From NCBI RefSeq assembly GCF_000382485.1, contig NZ_AORY01000012.1, positions 62,001 to 126,000 on the forward strand: DNA of 64,000 bases, given 5' to 3'. Below the pieces are notes generated by a model that worked only from the letters and a program-made list of their open reading frames with translations, had not been told where the DNA came from and did no database searches. This DNA comes from Sphingomonas sp. Mn802worker. Its GTDB lineage: Bacteria > Pseudomonadota > Alphaproteobacteria > Sphingomonadales > Sphingomonadaceae. Shown one piece after another: positions 37,408 to 49,569 of the stretch. A program made the translations under genes and the position numbers. Position 1 is the first letter of the stretch; each line of letters opens with the position of its first letter.

Positions 37408-38718
37408 ATGACCCATGACATTCACGTGATCGGTGGCGGGCTTGCAGGCTCGGAGGCCGCGTGGCAGCTTGCCGAGGCAGGCTTCAAGGTGCGACTGTCG
37501 GAAATGCGCGGCAGCGGCGAGAACACGCCTGCGCATCATACCGACCATCTGGCCGAACTCGTTTGCTCGAACAGCTTCCGCTCGGACGATGCCGAGTCGA
37601 ACGCGGTAGGGTTGCTGCACCAGGAGATGCGCGCGCTCGGCTCGATCATCCTACGCTGCGGCGACACACACAAAGTACCCGCCGGCAGCGCACTTGCAGT
37701 CGATCGCGACGGCTTCTCGGCAGGGGTGACCGGCGCGCTCGAGTCGCATCCGAACGTCACGATCATCCGCGAGCGCGTCGATGCGCTGCCGCACGGGCCT
37801 GCGATCATCGCCACGGGTCCGCTGACCGCGCCCGCGCTATCCGATAGCATCGCGGCCGAGACCGGTCGCGACGCGCTCGCCTTCTTCGACGCCATCGCGC
37901 CGATCGTGCACCGCGATTCGATCGACATGGAGGTCGCCTGGGCGCAGTCGCGCTGGAACAAGGGTGACGGAACCGACTACATCAACTGCCCACTCGACAA
38001 GGAGCAGTATCACGCCTTCGTTCAGGCGCTGCTCGACGGCGAAAAGACCGAATACAAGGAGTGGGAGAACGTCCCCTATTTCGAAGGCTGCATGCCGATC
38101 GAGGTGATGGCATCGCGCGGACCCGAGACGTTGCGCTTCGGACCGATGAAGGGTGTCGGGCTCGACGTACCAAGCAGCGGTCGCTGGCCCTATGCCGCGG
38201 TGCAGCTGAGGCAGGACAATGCGCAGGGAACGCTGTGGAACATCGTCGGCTTCCAGACCAAGCTGAAGCATGCCGAACAGGTACGCATCTTTCGCACCAT
38301 TCCAGGCCTGGAGAACGCCGAGTTCGCGCGGCTTGGAGGGCTGCATCGCAACACCTTCCTGCGTTCGCCCGAGCTGCTCGACGATACGCTGCGGCTATCG
38401 TCGCGCCCCAACATCCGCTTCGCGGGGCAAATCACCGGATGCGAAGGCTATGTCGAAAGCGCCGCGATCGGGCTGCTCGCCGGGCGGTTCGCGGCGGCCG
38501 AACTCGCCGGCAAAGAGCTTCCCTCCCCGCCGCGTGAGACGGCGCTCGGTGCGCTGCTGTCGCATATCACCGGAGAGGCAGTGGCGGAGACCTACCAGCC
38601 GATGAACGTGAACTTCGGCCTGTTTCCACCGATCGCGGGCAAGACCAAGAAGGCGGACCGGAAGCGGATGTACACCGATCGTGGCCGCGCGGCGCTGGCA
38701 GACTGGCTCGCCGCCTAG
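37408..38718 (+). CDS. trmFO: Methylenetetrahydrofolate-tRNA uracil-54 methyltransferase TrmFO
   Basis: TrmFO is a flavoprotein making ribothymidine at position 54 of tRNA with methylene-THF. The 436 residues begin with the FAD-binding [19 protein letters not shown], contain SNSFRSDD, the [12 protein letters not shown] segment and [11 protein letters not shown] near the C-terminus. Its last four bases overlap the end of the convergent EF-hand gene. Confidence 0.96.
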   Translation: MTHDIHVIGGGLAGSEAAWQLAEAGFKVRLSEMRGSGENTPAHHTDHLAELVCSNSFRSDDAESNAVGLLHQEMRALGSIILRCGDTHKVPAGSALAVDRDGFSAGVTGALESHPNVTIIRERVDALPHGPAIIATGPLTAPALSDSIAAETGRDALAFFDAIAPIVHRDSIDMEVAWAQSRWNKGDGTDYINCPLDKEQYHAFVQALLDGEKTEYKEWENVPYFEGCMPIEVMASRGPETLRFGPMKGVGLDVPSSGRWPYAAVQLRQDNAQGTLWNIVGFQTKLKHAEQVRIFRTIPGLENAEFARLGGLHRNTFLRSPELLDDTLRLSSRPNIRFAGQITGCEGYVESAAIGLLAGRFAAAELAGKELPSPPRETALGALLSHITGEAVAETYQPMNVNFGLFPPIAGKTKKADRKRMYTDRGRAALADWLAA

Positions 38719-39191
38719 TCGTCGTCGCGCGGCGACGCTGCCGGGCAGGCGCACACCGGACGCTTCGATTTGCGCTTCGGCTTGGTGGTCGCGAACTCGG
38801 TTGCATTGAGCGCGCCCGACCGGTCAGCGTCAGCGTCAGCAAAGCGCTTGGCCGTCTTTGCCGACCATTCATCGAATGACAGCTGACCATCACGGTTCAG
38901 GTCCAGCTTCGCGAATGCCTTTCGCCGGCTGAGCAGATATTCTTCCCGTGTAATCTTCGCATTGCGGTCCTTGTCGTAGCGGTCGAACCGCTTTTGCTCG
39001 CGCGTTCGCTCGGGTGCTGCGGGCAGGTCGGCCGGAACATCGTCCGCTTGGGGCGCGCTCGCCTGCGTCATCGCGGGCAGGATCGTGGCGGCACGCGCCG
39101 TGGCGTCGCCGGATTTATCGTTCAGAAAAATAAGCCAGCCCGCACCACTCAGCAGCAAAGCAGCCAATCCGCCCACCAGATAGCGCCACAT
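38715..39191 (-). CDS. EF-hand calcium-binding protein with N-terminal membrane anchor
   Basis: The 158-residue protein starts with a hydrophobic segment ([19 protein letters not shown]), so it is anchored or exported. Three EF-hand loops follow: [24 protein letters not shown] and [13 protein letters not shown] basic, Cys-containing tail ([14 protein letters not shown]) ends the protein. Calcium binding is likely; the partner is unknown. The gene is monocistronic and convergent with trmFO. Confidence 0.85.
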   Translation of the reverse strand: MWRYLVGGLAALLLSGAGWLIFLNDKSGDATARAATILPAMTQASAPQADDVPADLPAAPERTREQKRFDRYDKDRNAKITREEYLLSRRKAFAKLDLNRDGQLSFDEWSAKTAKRFADADADRSGALNATEFATTKPKRKSKRPVCACPAASPRDDD

Positions 39192-39252
39192 GATCGATCA
39201 CTCCCCCGCCCGCACCGGAATGCTAGCGAGGCAGAATCGCGGTAGAAAGGCG

Positions 39253-39912
39253 CTAACGCCCAATCATACGAAATAGCGCGATACGAGCTGCACGGCGGGG
39301 ACCATCTGCCACGCCCAGCCCTGTCATAGCCATATGGGCGTCGAGTGCTAATGCACCGAGCGAACGCGCCTCCCGCCAGCGCAACGCAAACAATTCGCCC
39401 GCTATCGCGAGCGCAGATGATCTCGCCTGCATCCTGACGCGGTCGACGCTGATGTTGGCGGCGAGGTCGGACAAGGCCCAAAGCGCACCCGCCGCGCCAA
39501 CCTGCTCATTATCTTGTCCCGTCAGCGCTCCCATCGCCTGAAACAACGTGGCGCCGCGCAACTGCGCGAACTGCGCAAGCGATGCCGGATCGTCACGGGC
39601 AGGATCGAGCAGGACCTCCCACCCTTCGGTCATCGTCGCGAGGGCGCGGCCCGTCACCCTGCCGCTTGCAATGTATTCGGCCGCCGCCTGCAGCAGCGGC
39701 TGCGCGGGAACATCGCCGTCATCGAGCTTTGTCAACGCGTCGAACCACCACGTCAGCCGCATTTGCCCGACAATCGGCTGCTCGGTCGTTCGTACGATCT
39801 GTCCGAGCTGCCGATCGAGCGCAAACAGGGTCTCGATCCCTGTTCCGGCAAAGCGCGCGCCGCACCAGGCGAAGATCTGGGACGGACTGCTGAGCGGCTT
39901 GATTGCTGACAC
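39253..39912 (-). CDS. Squalene/phytoene synthase-like protein
   Basis: The 219-residue protein belongs to the trans-isoprenyl diphosphate synthase head-to-head family in its short form (compare mitochondrial NDUFAF6-type proteins): IETLFALDRQLGQIVRT, QMRLTWWFDAL, and a C-terminal helix bundle. The Asp-rich motifs of true squalene synthases are not obvious, so enzymatic activity is doubtful. The start is uncertain: GTG 39912 begins just before the domain, GTG 39963 adds 17 residues, and neither has a good ribosome site. Confidence 0.75.
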   Translation of the reverse strand: MSAIKPLSSPSQIFAWCGARFAGTGIETLFALDRQLGQIVRTTEQPIVGQMRLTWWFDALTKLDDGDVPAQPLLQAAAEYIASGRVTGRALATMTEGWEVLLDPARDDPASLAQFAQLRGATLFQAMGALTGQDNEQVGAAGALWALSDLAANISVDRVRMQARSSALAIAGELFALRWREARSLGALALDAHMAMTGLGVADGPRRAARIALFRMIGR

Positions 39913-40052
39913 ACGCGCTATCTGGCGAGGCGGGCGATGATCGACAACTATGGTTGCGGCCACGTTAACCGGATTTCTTGAAGCGAAATTGGACGTTTCC
40001 GCGGCATCGAGAGACGGTGACCTGTCGATCGATCCCGCCCGAGGCGCTCTAG

Positions 40053-41993
40053 ATGCCTGACCGTACCGGCTTCTTCGCGCGATTGTTGCGCGATCGGACC
40101 GCGAACACGCTCGTGATCGTGGCGGCTTCGCTCTTCCCCCTGACCGCACTCGCCGGCGCGAGCGTCGACATGGGGCGTATGTACGCGGTCAAGTCGAGGC
40201 TGCAGCAAGCCTGCGACGCCGGCGCTCTGGCCGGTCGCAAGTTCATGAAGTCCGACGGCTCGAATACGCTCGACCAGAATGCGAGCACCCAGGCGCAGCT
40301 GTTCTTCAAAAGCAACTACCAGGGTGGCTGGATCGGGACATCGAACCCCGTATTCATGCCAGTGAAGACGAGCGACCAGCAGGTTTCGGGCACCGCGTCC
40401 GTGACCGTGCCGATGACGGTGACCAAGATCATCAACGCCAGCAGCGCGACCGTCAGCGTGTCATGCAAGGCGCGCTACGACATTTCCGATACCGATGTGA
40501 TCTTCGTCCTCGACACCACCGGGTCGATGGCCTGCCGTCCCGAGGATACCGACTCGCAGTGCAACGCCTATGTGCAGGCCAATCCGGCGGTGTCGTACTC
40601 ACGACCGAACGACAGCTATGCAATGCCCGGTTATTCGGCGCAGAACGGCTTCGGCGTGCCGGAAACCAATGCAGGCAATGGATCGCGCATCAAGGCGCTG
40701 CGGCAGGCGGTGAAGGACTTCTACTCCGTCGTCGCCAGCAGCGTCGATGCGAACACGCGTGTCCGCTACGGTTTCGTCAGCTACACCTCGATCATTAATG
40801 CCGGAAAGGCGATCTACGACGTTAACCCAGCCTATCTCGTCGGCAATTCGGCAGGTGAGACCGTCAACTATCAAACCCGCGTGGTGACGGGCGAATACGA
40901 GATTTCGAGCAGCTACGCTGACAAGAGCAACGGACGTACGCAAGCCAATTGCGAACCAGCCTCTCCCAACACGCGTGATCCAGCCACCACGTCTGCAAAC
41001 CCGTACCCGTTTCGCACCTCGGACGGACGCGCGACGACATCCAAGTACACGTGGCGGAACGGCGGTTGCTACGACACATCGAAGGTGACCGGACCGGTTT
41101 GGACCTACGGCCAATATCCGCAAAATGTCTCACAGCTGATCAAGGGCGGCAACGTCGTCGACCCGACTCACGTCGACGGTACGCAGACGGCGTGGGACGG
41201 CTGTATCGAAGAACGCCAGACGCAATCCGGTACGACCACCTTCAACGCCAACGCCTATGATCTTGACCCGACGCTGATCCCGACTGCCAACGCGGCGACC
41301 CGCTGGCGACCTGCGTGGGCCGCGATCGAGTGGGCGCGATACAGCTACGCCTCTACCGCAGCGCAGAACAGCAACGATGAGGATTTCAGCCCTTATCCAT
41401 ACGGCTACTATTATAAGGGCCTAAATCTTGGCGCGGACAACCAGCGCAAGTCCGGCTTCTATTCCTGCGGCAAGCCGATCCGGCGACTCGCGGTCATGTC
41501 GCCGTCAGACATCTCGGGCTACGTCGACGCGGCGGATTTCAAGCCGCTGGGTGGCACCTACCACGACACCGGGATGATCTGGGGCGTGCGCCTGCTCGCG
41601 ACGAACGGCATCTTCGCAGCCGACAACGTAGGTCGTACCGGCCAGCCGTCACCGAAAAAGGTGATCGTTTTCCTGACCGATGGCGACATGGCGCCCAGTT
41701 CAAGCATCTACGGCCAATATGGCATCGAATATTACGACCAGCGCGTCAGCGGCGGCAATAATTCGACCTCGCTGAAGGACTACCACAACGCCCGCTTCCT
41801 CTACGAATGCGCACAGGCCTCGCAGCTGAAGATCGATGTCTGGACGGTCGCGTTCGGCCCCAACACGACCAACGAGCTCACCCAATGCGCGAGCAATCCT
41901 GCGCAGGCATTGTTCACGACCACCGGCAGCGGTTTGTCCTCCTTGTTCCAGAAAATAGCCAAGCAGGTCGCGATGTTGAGGCTTGATCAATGA
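40053..41993 (+). CDS. TadG-like pilus assembly protein with von Willebrand A domain
   Basis: The 646 residues open with the TadE/TadG-type N-terminus (LLRDRTANTLVIVAASLFPLTALAG, then ASVDMGRMYAVKSRLQQACD), a membrane helix that keeps the bulk of the protein outside the cytoplasm. A large VWA domain follows, with the MIDAS motif DTTGS (DVIFVLDTTGSMAC) and a later VIVFLTDGD, interrupted by long Asn/Ser/Thr/Tyr-rich insertions. GAGG precedes the ATG. It is the first of three tightly packed genes with TadE-like proteins (4-base overlap at 41990). No other tad genes are in the window. Confidence 0.88.
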   Translation: MPDRTGFFARLLRDRTANTLVIVAASLFPLTALAGASVDMGRMYAVKSRLQQACDAGALAGRKFMKSDGSNTLDQNASTQAQLFFKSNYQGGWIGTSNPVFMPVKTSDQQVSGTASVTVPMTVTKIINASSATVSVSCKARYDISDTDVIFVLDTTGSMACRPEDTDSQCNAYVQANPAVSYSRPNDSYAMPGYSAQNGFGVPETNAGNGSRIKALRQAVKDFYSVVASSVDANTRVRYGFVSYTSIINAGKAIYDVNPAYLVGNSAGETVNYQTRVVTGEYEISSSYADKSNGRTQANCEPASPNTRDPATTSANPYPFRTSDGRATTSKYTWRNGGCYDTSKVTGPVWTYGQYPQNVSQLIKGGNVVDPTHVDGTQTAWDGCIEERQTQSGTTTFNANAYDLDPTLIPTANAATRWRPAWAAIEWARYSYASTAAQNSNDEDFSPYPYGYYYKGLNLGADNQRKSGFYSCGKPIRRLAVMSPSDISGYVDAADFKPLGGTYHDTGMIWGVRLLATNGIFAADNVGRTGQPSPKKVIVFLTDGDMAPSSSIYGQYGIEYYDQRVSGGNNSTSLKDYHNARFLYECAQASQLKIDVWTVAFGPNTTNELTQCASNPAQALFTTTGSGLSSLFQKIAKQVAMLRLDQ

Positions 41994-42583
41994 TCCGGCG
42001 CTTCGTCCGTCGCCTGCGTCGCGATCGGCGCGGTGTCACTATCATCGAGTTCGCGATCGTGACGCCCGTGCTGTTCACGATGCTGATGGGTCTGTTCGAC
42101 TTGATGTACCGGTCGTACGCGCAGACCGTGCTCGACGGTGCGATGTACAAGGCCGGCCGCGACTCCGCATTGGAAACCAACGCATCGTCTGCCGCCGCAA
42201 TGGACGCCAAGGTGATCGACATGGTGAGCGTGCTTGGCCCGGGCATGAAGTTTCAGGCCATGCGCCGCAGCTATTCCAGCTACCTGGTGGCCAAACCCGA
42301 GAACTTCACCGACAAGAATGGCAACGGCGTTCGTGATCCCGGCGAATGTTTCGACGACGTGAACGGCAACCAGCAATGGGATGCCGATCCGGGTCAGGTC
42401 CAGTCGCAAGGCGGCGCCAACGATGTCACGCGCTACACCATGACCGTGACCTACCCGCGCATCTTCCCGGTCGCCGGTCTACTAGGGCTGCCGACCACGC
42501 AGACGATCAGTTCGGAAACATTCCTGAAGAACCAGCCCTACAAGACCCAGGTCGTTCAGCCGGTCCAATCGATATGCACGTGA
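41990..42583 (+). CDS. TadE-like pilus assembly protein
   Basis: The 197-residue protein has a short basic N-terminus, then RRGVTIIEFAIVTPVLFTMLMGLFDLMY, the classic TadE pseudopilin-like segment with Glu5. A C-terminal domain contains an Asp/Asn/Gly-rich loop (DKNGNGVRDPGECFDDVNGN) resembling an EF-hand or dockerin-type calcium loop, which is unusual for TadE. Start and stop overlap its neighbours by 4 bases. Confidence 0.88.
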   Translation: MIRRFVRRLRRDRRGVTIIEFAIVTPVLFTMLMGLFDLMYRSYAQTVLDGAMYKAGRDSALETNASSAAAMDAKVIDMVSVLGPGMKFQAMRRSYSSYLVAKPENFTDKNGNGVRDPGECFDDVNGNQQWDADPGQVQSQGGANDVTRYTMTVTYPRIFPVAGLLGLPTTQTISSETFLKNQPYKTQVVQPVQSICT

Positions 42584-43305
42584 CAACAACACGCAAGGTC
42601 GGGCGCGCCAGCCGTTTCGCAGCCCGCCTCCGCCGCTTTGAGCGCGATCGCTCCGGCCTTGCGCTGATCGAATTTGCGATCTCGTTGCCAGTTGTCATGG
42701 CGCTCGGATGCTATGGTGCTGAGACGGCGAACCTCGTCCTGATGAACGAACGGATCAATCAAATCGGGCTGTCTCTGGCTGACAACGCGTCGCGGGTCGG
42801 CAACATGCAGAGTGACAATTCGTCGCAGCTGCGTGAAATCGACATCAACGACGCGCTGACCTCCGCGCGTATTCAGGGATCGCGCTGGAACGTCACGCAA
42901 AACGGTCGCATTACGCTGTCCAGCCTGGAGGAGCATGACGGGAAACAATATATCCGGTGGCAGCGCTGCCTCGGGCTGAAAAAAGGCGCAAATTACGACT
43001 CGCACTACGGGTTCGCGACGGCTGATTCAGGTATCCAGCCTTGGCCCGCGGCGCCCGGAACCCAGGTGACCGGGATGGGCGACGCGAACGCGGTCGTGAC
43101 GGCGCCACCTGGATCGGGGGTCATGTTCGTCGAAATCAATTACGACTATCAACCGATCATCGGCGCGACCTGGGTGCCGAGCACCACCATGCTGATGCAC
43201 TATAACTCGGTCTTCGTCGTGCGCGACAAGCGCGCGTTCAGCCAGATCTTCAATCCCTCGCCCGAGGCGACGAGGTACACCTGCGACCGCTACACCGCGA
43301 CGTGA
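42574..43305 (+). CDS. TadE/TadG-like pilus assembly protein
   Basis: The 243-residue protein has a basic N-terminus, then RSGLALIEFAISLPVVMALG with the TadE glutamate and membrane helix, then an extracytoplasmic domain with two cysteines. ATG 42574 is used here; GTG 42580 would give a GTGA overlap with the preceding stop and is equally possible. It ends 19 bases from the convergent pdhB stop. Confidence 0.85.
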   Translation: MHVTTTRKVGRASRFAARLRRFERDRSGLALIEFAISLPVVMALGCYGAETANLVLMNERINQIGLSLADNASRVGNMQSDNSSQLREIDINDALTSARIQGSRWNVTQNGRITLSSLEEHDGKQYIRWQRCLGLKKGANYDSHYGFATADSGIQPWPAAPGTQVTGMGDANAVVTAPPGSGVMFVEINYDYQPIIGATWVPSTTMLMHYNSVFVVRDKRAFSQIFNPSPEATRYTCDRYTAT

Positions 43306-43324
43306 GCGATCGCAGGCGCTTGGC

Positions 43325-44785
<1,461 letters not shown>

Positions 44786-44786
44786 G

Positions 44787-45836
44787 TCAGTACTTCTCCA
44801 CCAGAACGTCGGTGTACAATTCGGAAGGCTCCGGCTCGGGGGTGCTCTCGGCGAAGTCGGCGGACTCGTTCACCTGGCGGCGGATGTCCTGCTCGATCTT
44901 CTTCAACTCGTCCTCGGCGACGCCCTGTTCGGACAACAGCTTTTTGACGTGCTCGATCGGGTCTGACTTGTCGCGCACCGCCTGCACTTCGTCGCGCGAG
45001 CGATACTTGGCGGGATCGGACATCGAGTGGCCGCGGTAGCGATAGGTCTTCATCTCAAGGATGATCGGCCCCTTGCCCGCGCGCACCCAGGCCAGCGCCT
45101 CTTCGGCCGCACCGCGCGCCGCCAGCACGTCCATGCCGTCGATCTGCAGGCCCGGAATACGGAAGCTCTCGCCGCGGCGGTACAGCTGGTCCTCGGCCGA
45201 GGCGCGATTGACGCTGGTGCCCATCGCGTACTGGTTGTTCTCGATCACGTAGATGATCGGCAGCTTCCACAGCTCGGCCATGTTGAAGCTTTCGTACACC
45301 TGGCCCTGGTTCGCCGCACCATCGCCGAAATAGGCGAGCGCCACGCCGCCGTCGTTCCGGTACTTGTGCGCGAACGCGAGCCCGGTGCCGAGCGACACCT
45401 GCGCGCCGACGATGCCGTGCCCGCCGTAGAACTTATGCTCGACGCTAAACATGTGCATCGAGCCGCCCTTGCCCTTCGAGATGCCGGCCTGACGCCCGGT
45501 CAGCTCCGCCATCACGTCCTTGGGCGGGATGCCGCACAACAGCATGTGACCGTGGTCGCGGTACCCGGTGATGACCGAGTCATCGCCCGACAGCGCCGAT
45601 TGCAGGCCGACCGCAACCGCTTCCTGGCCGATATACAGGTGACAGAAACCGCCGATCAGGCCGAGGCCGTATAGCTGTCCTGCCTTTTCCTCGAACCGGC
45701 GGATCAGCAGCATCTGCTCGTAGAATTTCAGCAGCTCGTCCTTGGTCGCTGCATAGGGTTGCGGCTCGCTCGGACGCTCGCGATTGGACGTAGGTGGCTC
45801 GCTTGGCGCGGGTGCGCGGGCGGGGGCTTTGGCCAC
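44787..45836 (-). CDS. pdhA: Pyruvate dehydrogenase E1 component, alpha subunit
   Basis: This is the thiamine-diphosphate-dependent E1-alpha. GTG 45836 with GAGG upstream gives 349 residues; sequence further upstream in frame is non-coding. After an Ala/Pro-rich tail come [20 protein letters not shown], the ThDP motif starting GDGAANQG, and the phosphorylation-loop-like [19 protein letters not shown]. It forms an operon with pdhB; a good promoter lies at 45874-45902. Confidence 0.97.
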   Translation of the reverse strand: MAKAPARAPAPSEPPTSNRERPSEPQPYAATKDELLKFYEQMLLIRRFEEKAGQLYGLGLIGGFCHLYIGQEAVAVGLQSALSGDDSVITGYRDHGHMLLCGIPPKDVMAELTGRQAGISKGKGGSMHMFSVEHKFYGGHGIVGAQVSLGTGLAFAHKYRNDGGVALAYFGDGAANQGQVYESFNMAELWKLPIIYVIENNQYAMGTSVNRASAEDQLYRRGESFRIPGLQIDGMDVLAARGAAEEALAWVRAGKGPIILEMKTYRYRGHSMSDPAKYRSRDEVQAVRDKSDPIEHVKKLLSEQGVAEDELKKIEQDIRRQVNESADFAESTPEPEPSELYTDVLVEKY

Positions 45837-45873
45837 GGACAAAAACCTCGTACCTGGGGAAAGGGATGCGGGC

Positions 45874-45902
45874 CTATAGGCGCGATTGCGCGGCGGCTGC
45901 AA
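45874..45902 (-). promoter_or_regulatory. Promoter of pdhAB
   Basis: TTGCAG and CTATAG are separated by 17 bases, a good match to the alphaproteobacterial housekeeping promoter. It lies 38 bases before the GTG start, in the gap with the divergent MFS gene. Confidence 0.6.
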
Positions 45903-45979
45903 CGCTTGGCATTTGCAGCGGCCGCTACGGCAAGCAGCCGGTTGCCACGCAAGAAGCCGCCGCCTAAGCCGCGCGCGAG

Positions 45980-47256
45980 ATGGAACAGACCGTGCACCCG
46001 CTGCGCATCGCCAATTTCCGTGCCTATTGGGTGTCGCGCTTTGCCGGCACGATTGCGACCAGTGCGCAGGCAATCATCATCGGCTGGCAGGTCTACGGCC
46101 TTGCCCGACAGACGATGGAGGTCGAGCAGGCCGCCTTTCTGCTTGGCATGATCGGGCTGGTGCAGTTCGTGCCGCTGTTCCTGCTGACTCCCGTGGTGGG
46201 ACTGGTCGCCGACAGCGTCGATCGCCGCTGGATCGTGCGCGGGACCACCGCGCTCTTGTGCACCGTGGCCGCAACGCTCGGCTACCTGACCTACACTGAC
46301 GCGCTGACCTTGCCGGCGCTGTTCGGGGCGGCAGTACTTGTAGGTGTCGCGCGTGCTTTTGCCGGCCCTGCCTATTCAGCGCTCGCGCCCAATCTGGTGC
46401 CTAAGGAAAGCCTGCCGACCGCGATCGCGATCAGCTCGATCGCATGGCAGACCGGCACCATCGTGGGACCAAGCGTCGGCGGTTTCCTGTACGGTCTGCA
46501 TCCTGATCTCGCCTACGCGGTCGTGTCGGGCATGTTGCTGCTCGCACTCGGTCTCATGTTCTTGATTGGGCGCGTGCCGCAGCCGCCGGCGCAGAAAGAC
46601 CGTCGACCGATGCAACGCATCTTCGACGGGTTCCAGTACGTGCGGCAGAACCGCCTGGTGCTTGCCGCGATCACGCTCGATCTGTTCGCGGTCATGCTCG
46701 CGGGCGCGACCGCGCTGCTGCCGATCTACGCGCGCGACATCCTGCACGTCGGCGCGACGGGGCTCGGCTTCCTCGCCGCCGGCATGGGGATCGGCGCCGC
46801 GTCAACGGCGCTTTGGTTCTCGTTCAATCCGATGAAGCGCAACGTTGGGGTCAAGATGCTGGTCGCGGTCGTCGTGTTCGGGGCGGCGATTCTGACATTC
46901 GGCATTTCCCGGTCCTTCCCGCTCAGCCTCGCTGCGTTGATCGTTGCGGGCGGCGCCGACATGGTGTCGGTCTATGTCCGCACCTCGCTGATACAGTTGC
47001 ATACGCCCGACGCGATGCGGGGACGCGTCAGCGCCGTGTCGCAGCTCACCATTTCGGCGTCGAACGAGCTTGGCGAAGCGGAAAGCGGCTTCCTCGCCTC
47101 GCTGCTTGGCCCGGTCGGAGCGGTGGTGGTAGGCGCGGTTGGAGCGATCGCGATCACGCTTGTGTGGGCGCGGCTTTTCCCCGAACTCAAGAACGCACGG
47201 ACCTTTGACCCGCCCGAGGCGCTAGAGCTCGGACCGCAGAACGGAGGCATACAGCC

Positions 47257-47260
<4 letters not shown>
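45980..47260 (+). CDS. MFS transporter, EntS-like
   Basis: This is a 12-helix major facilitator of 426 residues resembling the enterobactin-exporter-like group: short N-terminus, [44 protein letters not shown] (motif A) and [20 protein letters not shown]. The cargo is unknown. Its stop overlaps the cysK start by 4 bases (ATGA), placing it in an operon with cysK and the SleB-type gene. Confidence 0.9.
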
Positions 47261-48173
<913 letters not shown>

Positions 48174-48177
<4 letters not shown>

Positions 48178-49544
48178 GCACACCATCATCAGGCGCGCAG
48201 GTGAGCTATCGCCTGCGCGCCGTCCTTTCACTCGTCGGCATTGCGGCGGTGGGCGTGCCCGCGTGGGTTATCACGCACCCGCCCACGATGCAGCACCGCC
48301 CCGCGGCGCTGCGCGCGCTCGCCAAGCGCAAGGTACTTCCTGCGACCGTGCTGCCGCCGGTTGAACCGGTCGAACTCGTCGACCTGAGTCCGCAGGACGC
48401 AAAGGCGTTCAACGACGGCGTGCCATTCGTAACCGGCCCAAACCCGGCAGCGCGCCCCTTCCAAATCGCCGGCGACGCCGCCAGCATCGCACGCGCGACC
48501 GACTGCCTCGCCGCGGCCGAAATCTACGAAGCGGGCAACGACCCCGAAGGACAACGTGCGGTTGCGCAGGTGGTGCTCAACCGGCTGCGCCACCCCGCCT
48601 TTCCCAAAACGGTGTGCGGCGTCGTCTTCGAAGGGCAGGAGCGCGCCACAGGCTGCCAGTTCACCTTCACCTGCGACGGTGCGCTCACGCGCTGGACACC
48701 CAGCGAGACGATGCTTCGCGATGCCCGAACGCGCGCTACTCAGGCACTTGGCGGGCGCGTGTACAAACCGATCGGCTATTCGACGCATTACCATACCGAC
48801 TGGGTGGTGCCGTACTGGCAGTCGAGCCTCGACAAGGTCGCGGCAGTCCACAGCCACCTGTTCTTCCGCTGGGCCGGTTGGTGGGGGACGCCGCCCGCGT
48901 TCAACCGCAGCGTCGCCTCGGCCGAGCCAAGTATCGCGAAGCTCGCGGCGATCTCCGACGCGCATCGTCTGGCTGGCGCGATCGACGAAGCGGAAGACGC
49001 GCTCGCCGCGGCGGTGCCACTGTTCGCCGACCTACCCGCCGGCGCGCAACCTGGGGCCGCTCCCCTTCCGCTCGCGCAAGCCGGCACGTTGAAGCCGGTG
49101 TCCGAGGACACCGACACGTTTCTGGTCGTCATCGACCCGCGACAGGCCGACGCGTTGCCGGCGCTGGCGCAGCGTGCCTGCGGCGATCGCCCGCGCTGCA
49201 AGCTGATGGGCTGGGCCGATGCGCGGCTCGTCCCCGCGTCGGCGACGATCGCGCCGCAGCAATATGCCACGATGGGGTTCAGCTACCTGCGCGACCGCGC
49301 CAACGGCTTCGATCGCGCACTATGGAACTGCGGCCAGTTCAAGCGCGTCGATCCGGCGCAGTGTATGCGCGGGCGCGGGGCAATGACCGCGGTACCGGTC
49401 AGCCGCACCGCGTCAGAAGACGTAACCTCGCCACGTGGCCCTGCCGCGCTCCCCGGTGTGCGTCGCGGCTCTGTGCCGACAACTGCACCGACGCCATCGG
49501 CAGCGAAGGCCGATGCCGCAGCAGGCCAAACCGCCGTTCAGTGA
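48174..49544 (+). CDS. Cell wall hydrolase, SleB type
   Basis: This is a probable lytic transglycosylase/amidase acting on peptidoglycan. The 456-residue protein has an N-terminal membrane segment ([18 protein letters not shown]), then the SleB domain ([20 protein letters not shown] with the catalytic-type Glu, through [19 protein letters not shown]). A long C-terminal region has no recognised domain, and the end is Ala/Pro/Thr-rich. GTG 48174 overlaps the cysK stop. Confidence 0.85.
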
Positions 49545-49569
49545 CAGGCACTGGACGGCGGTAACACCC

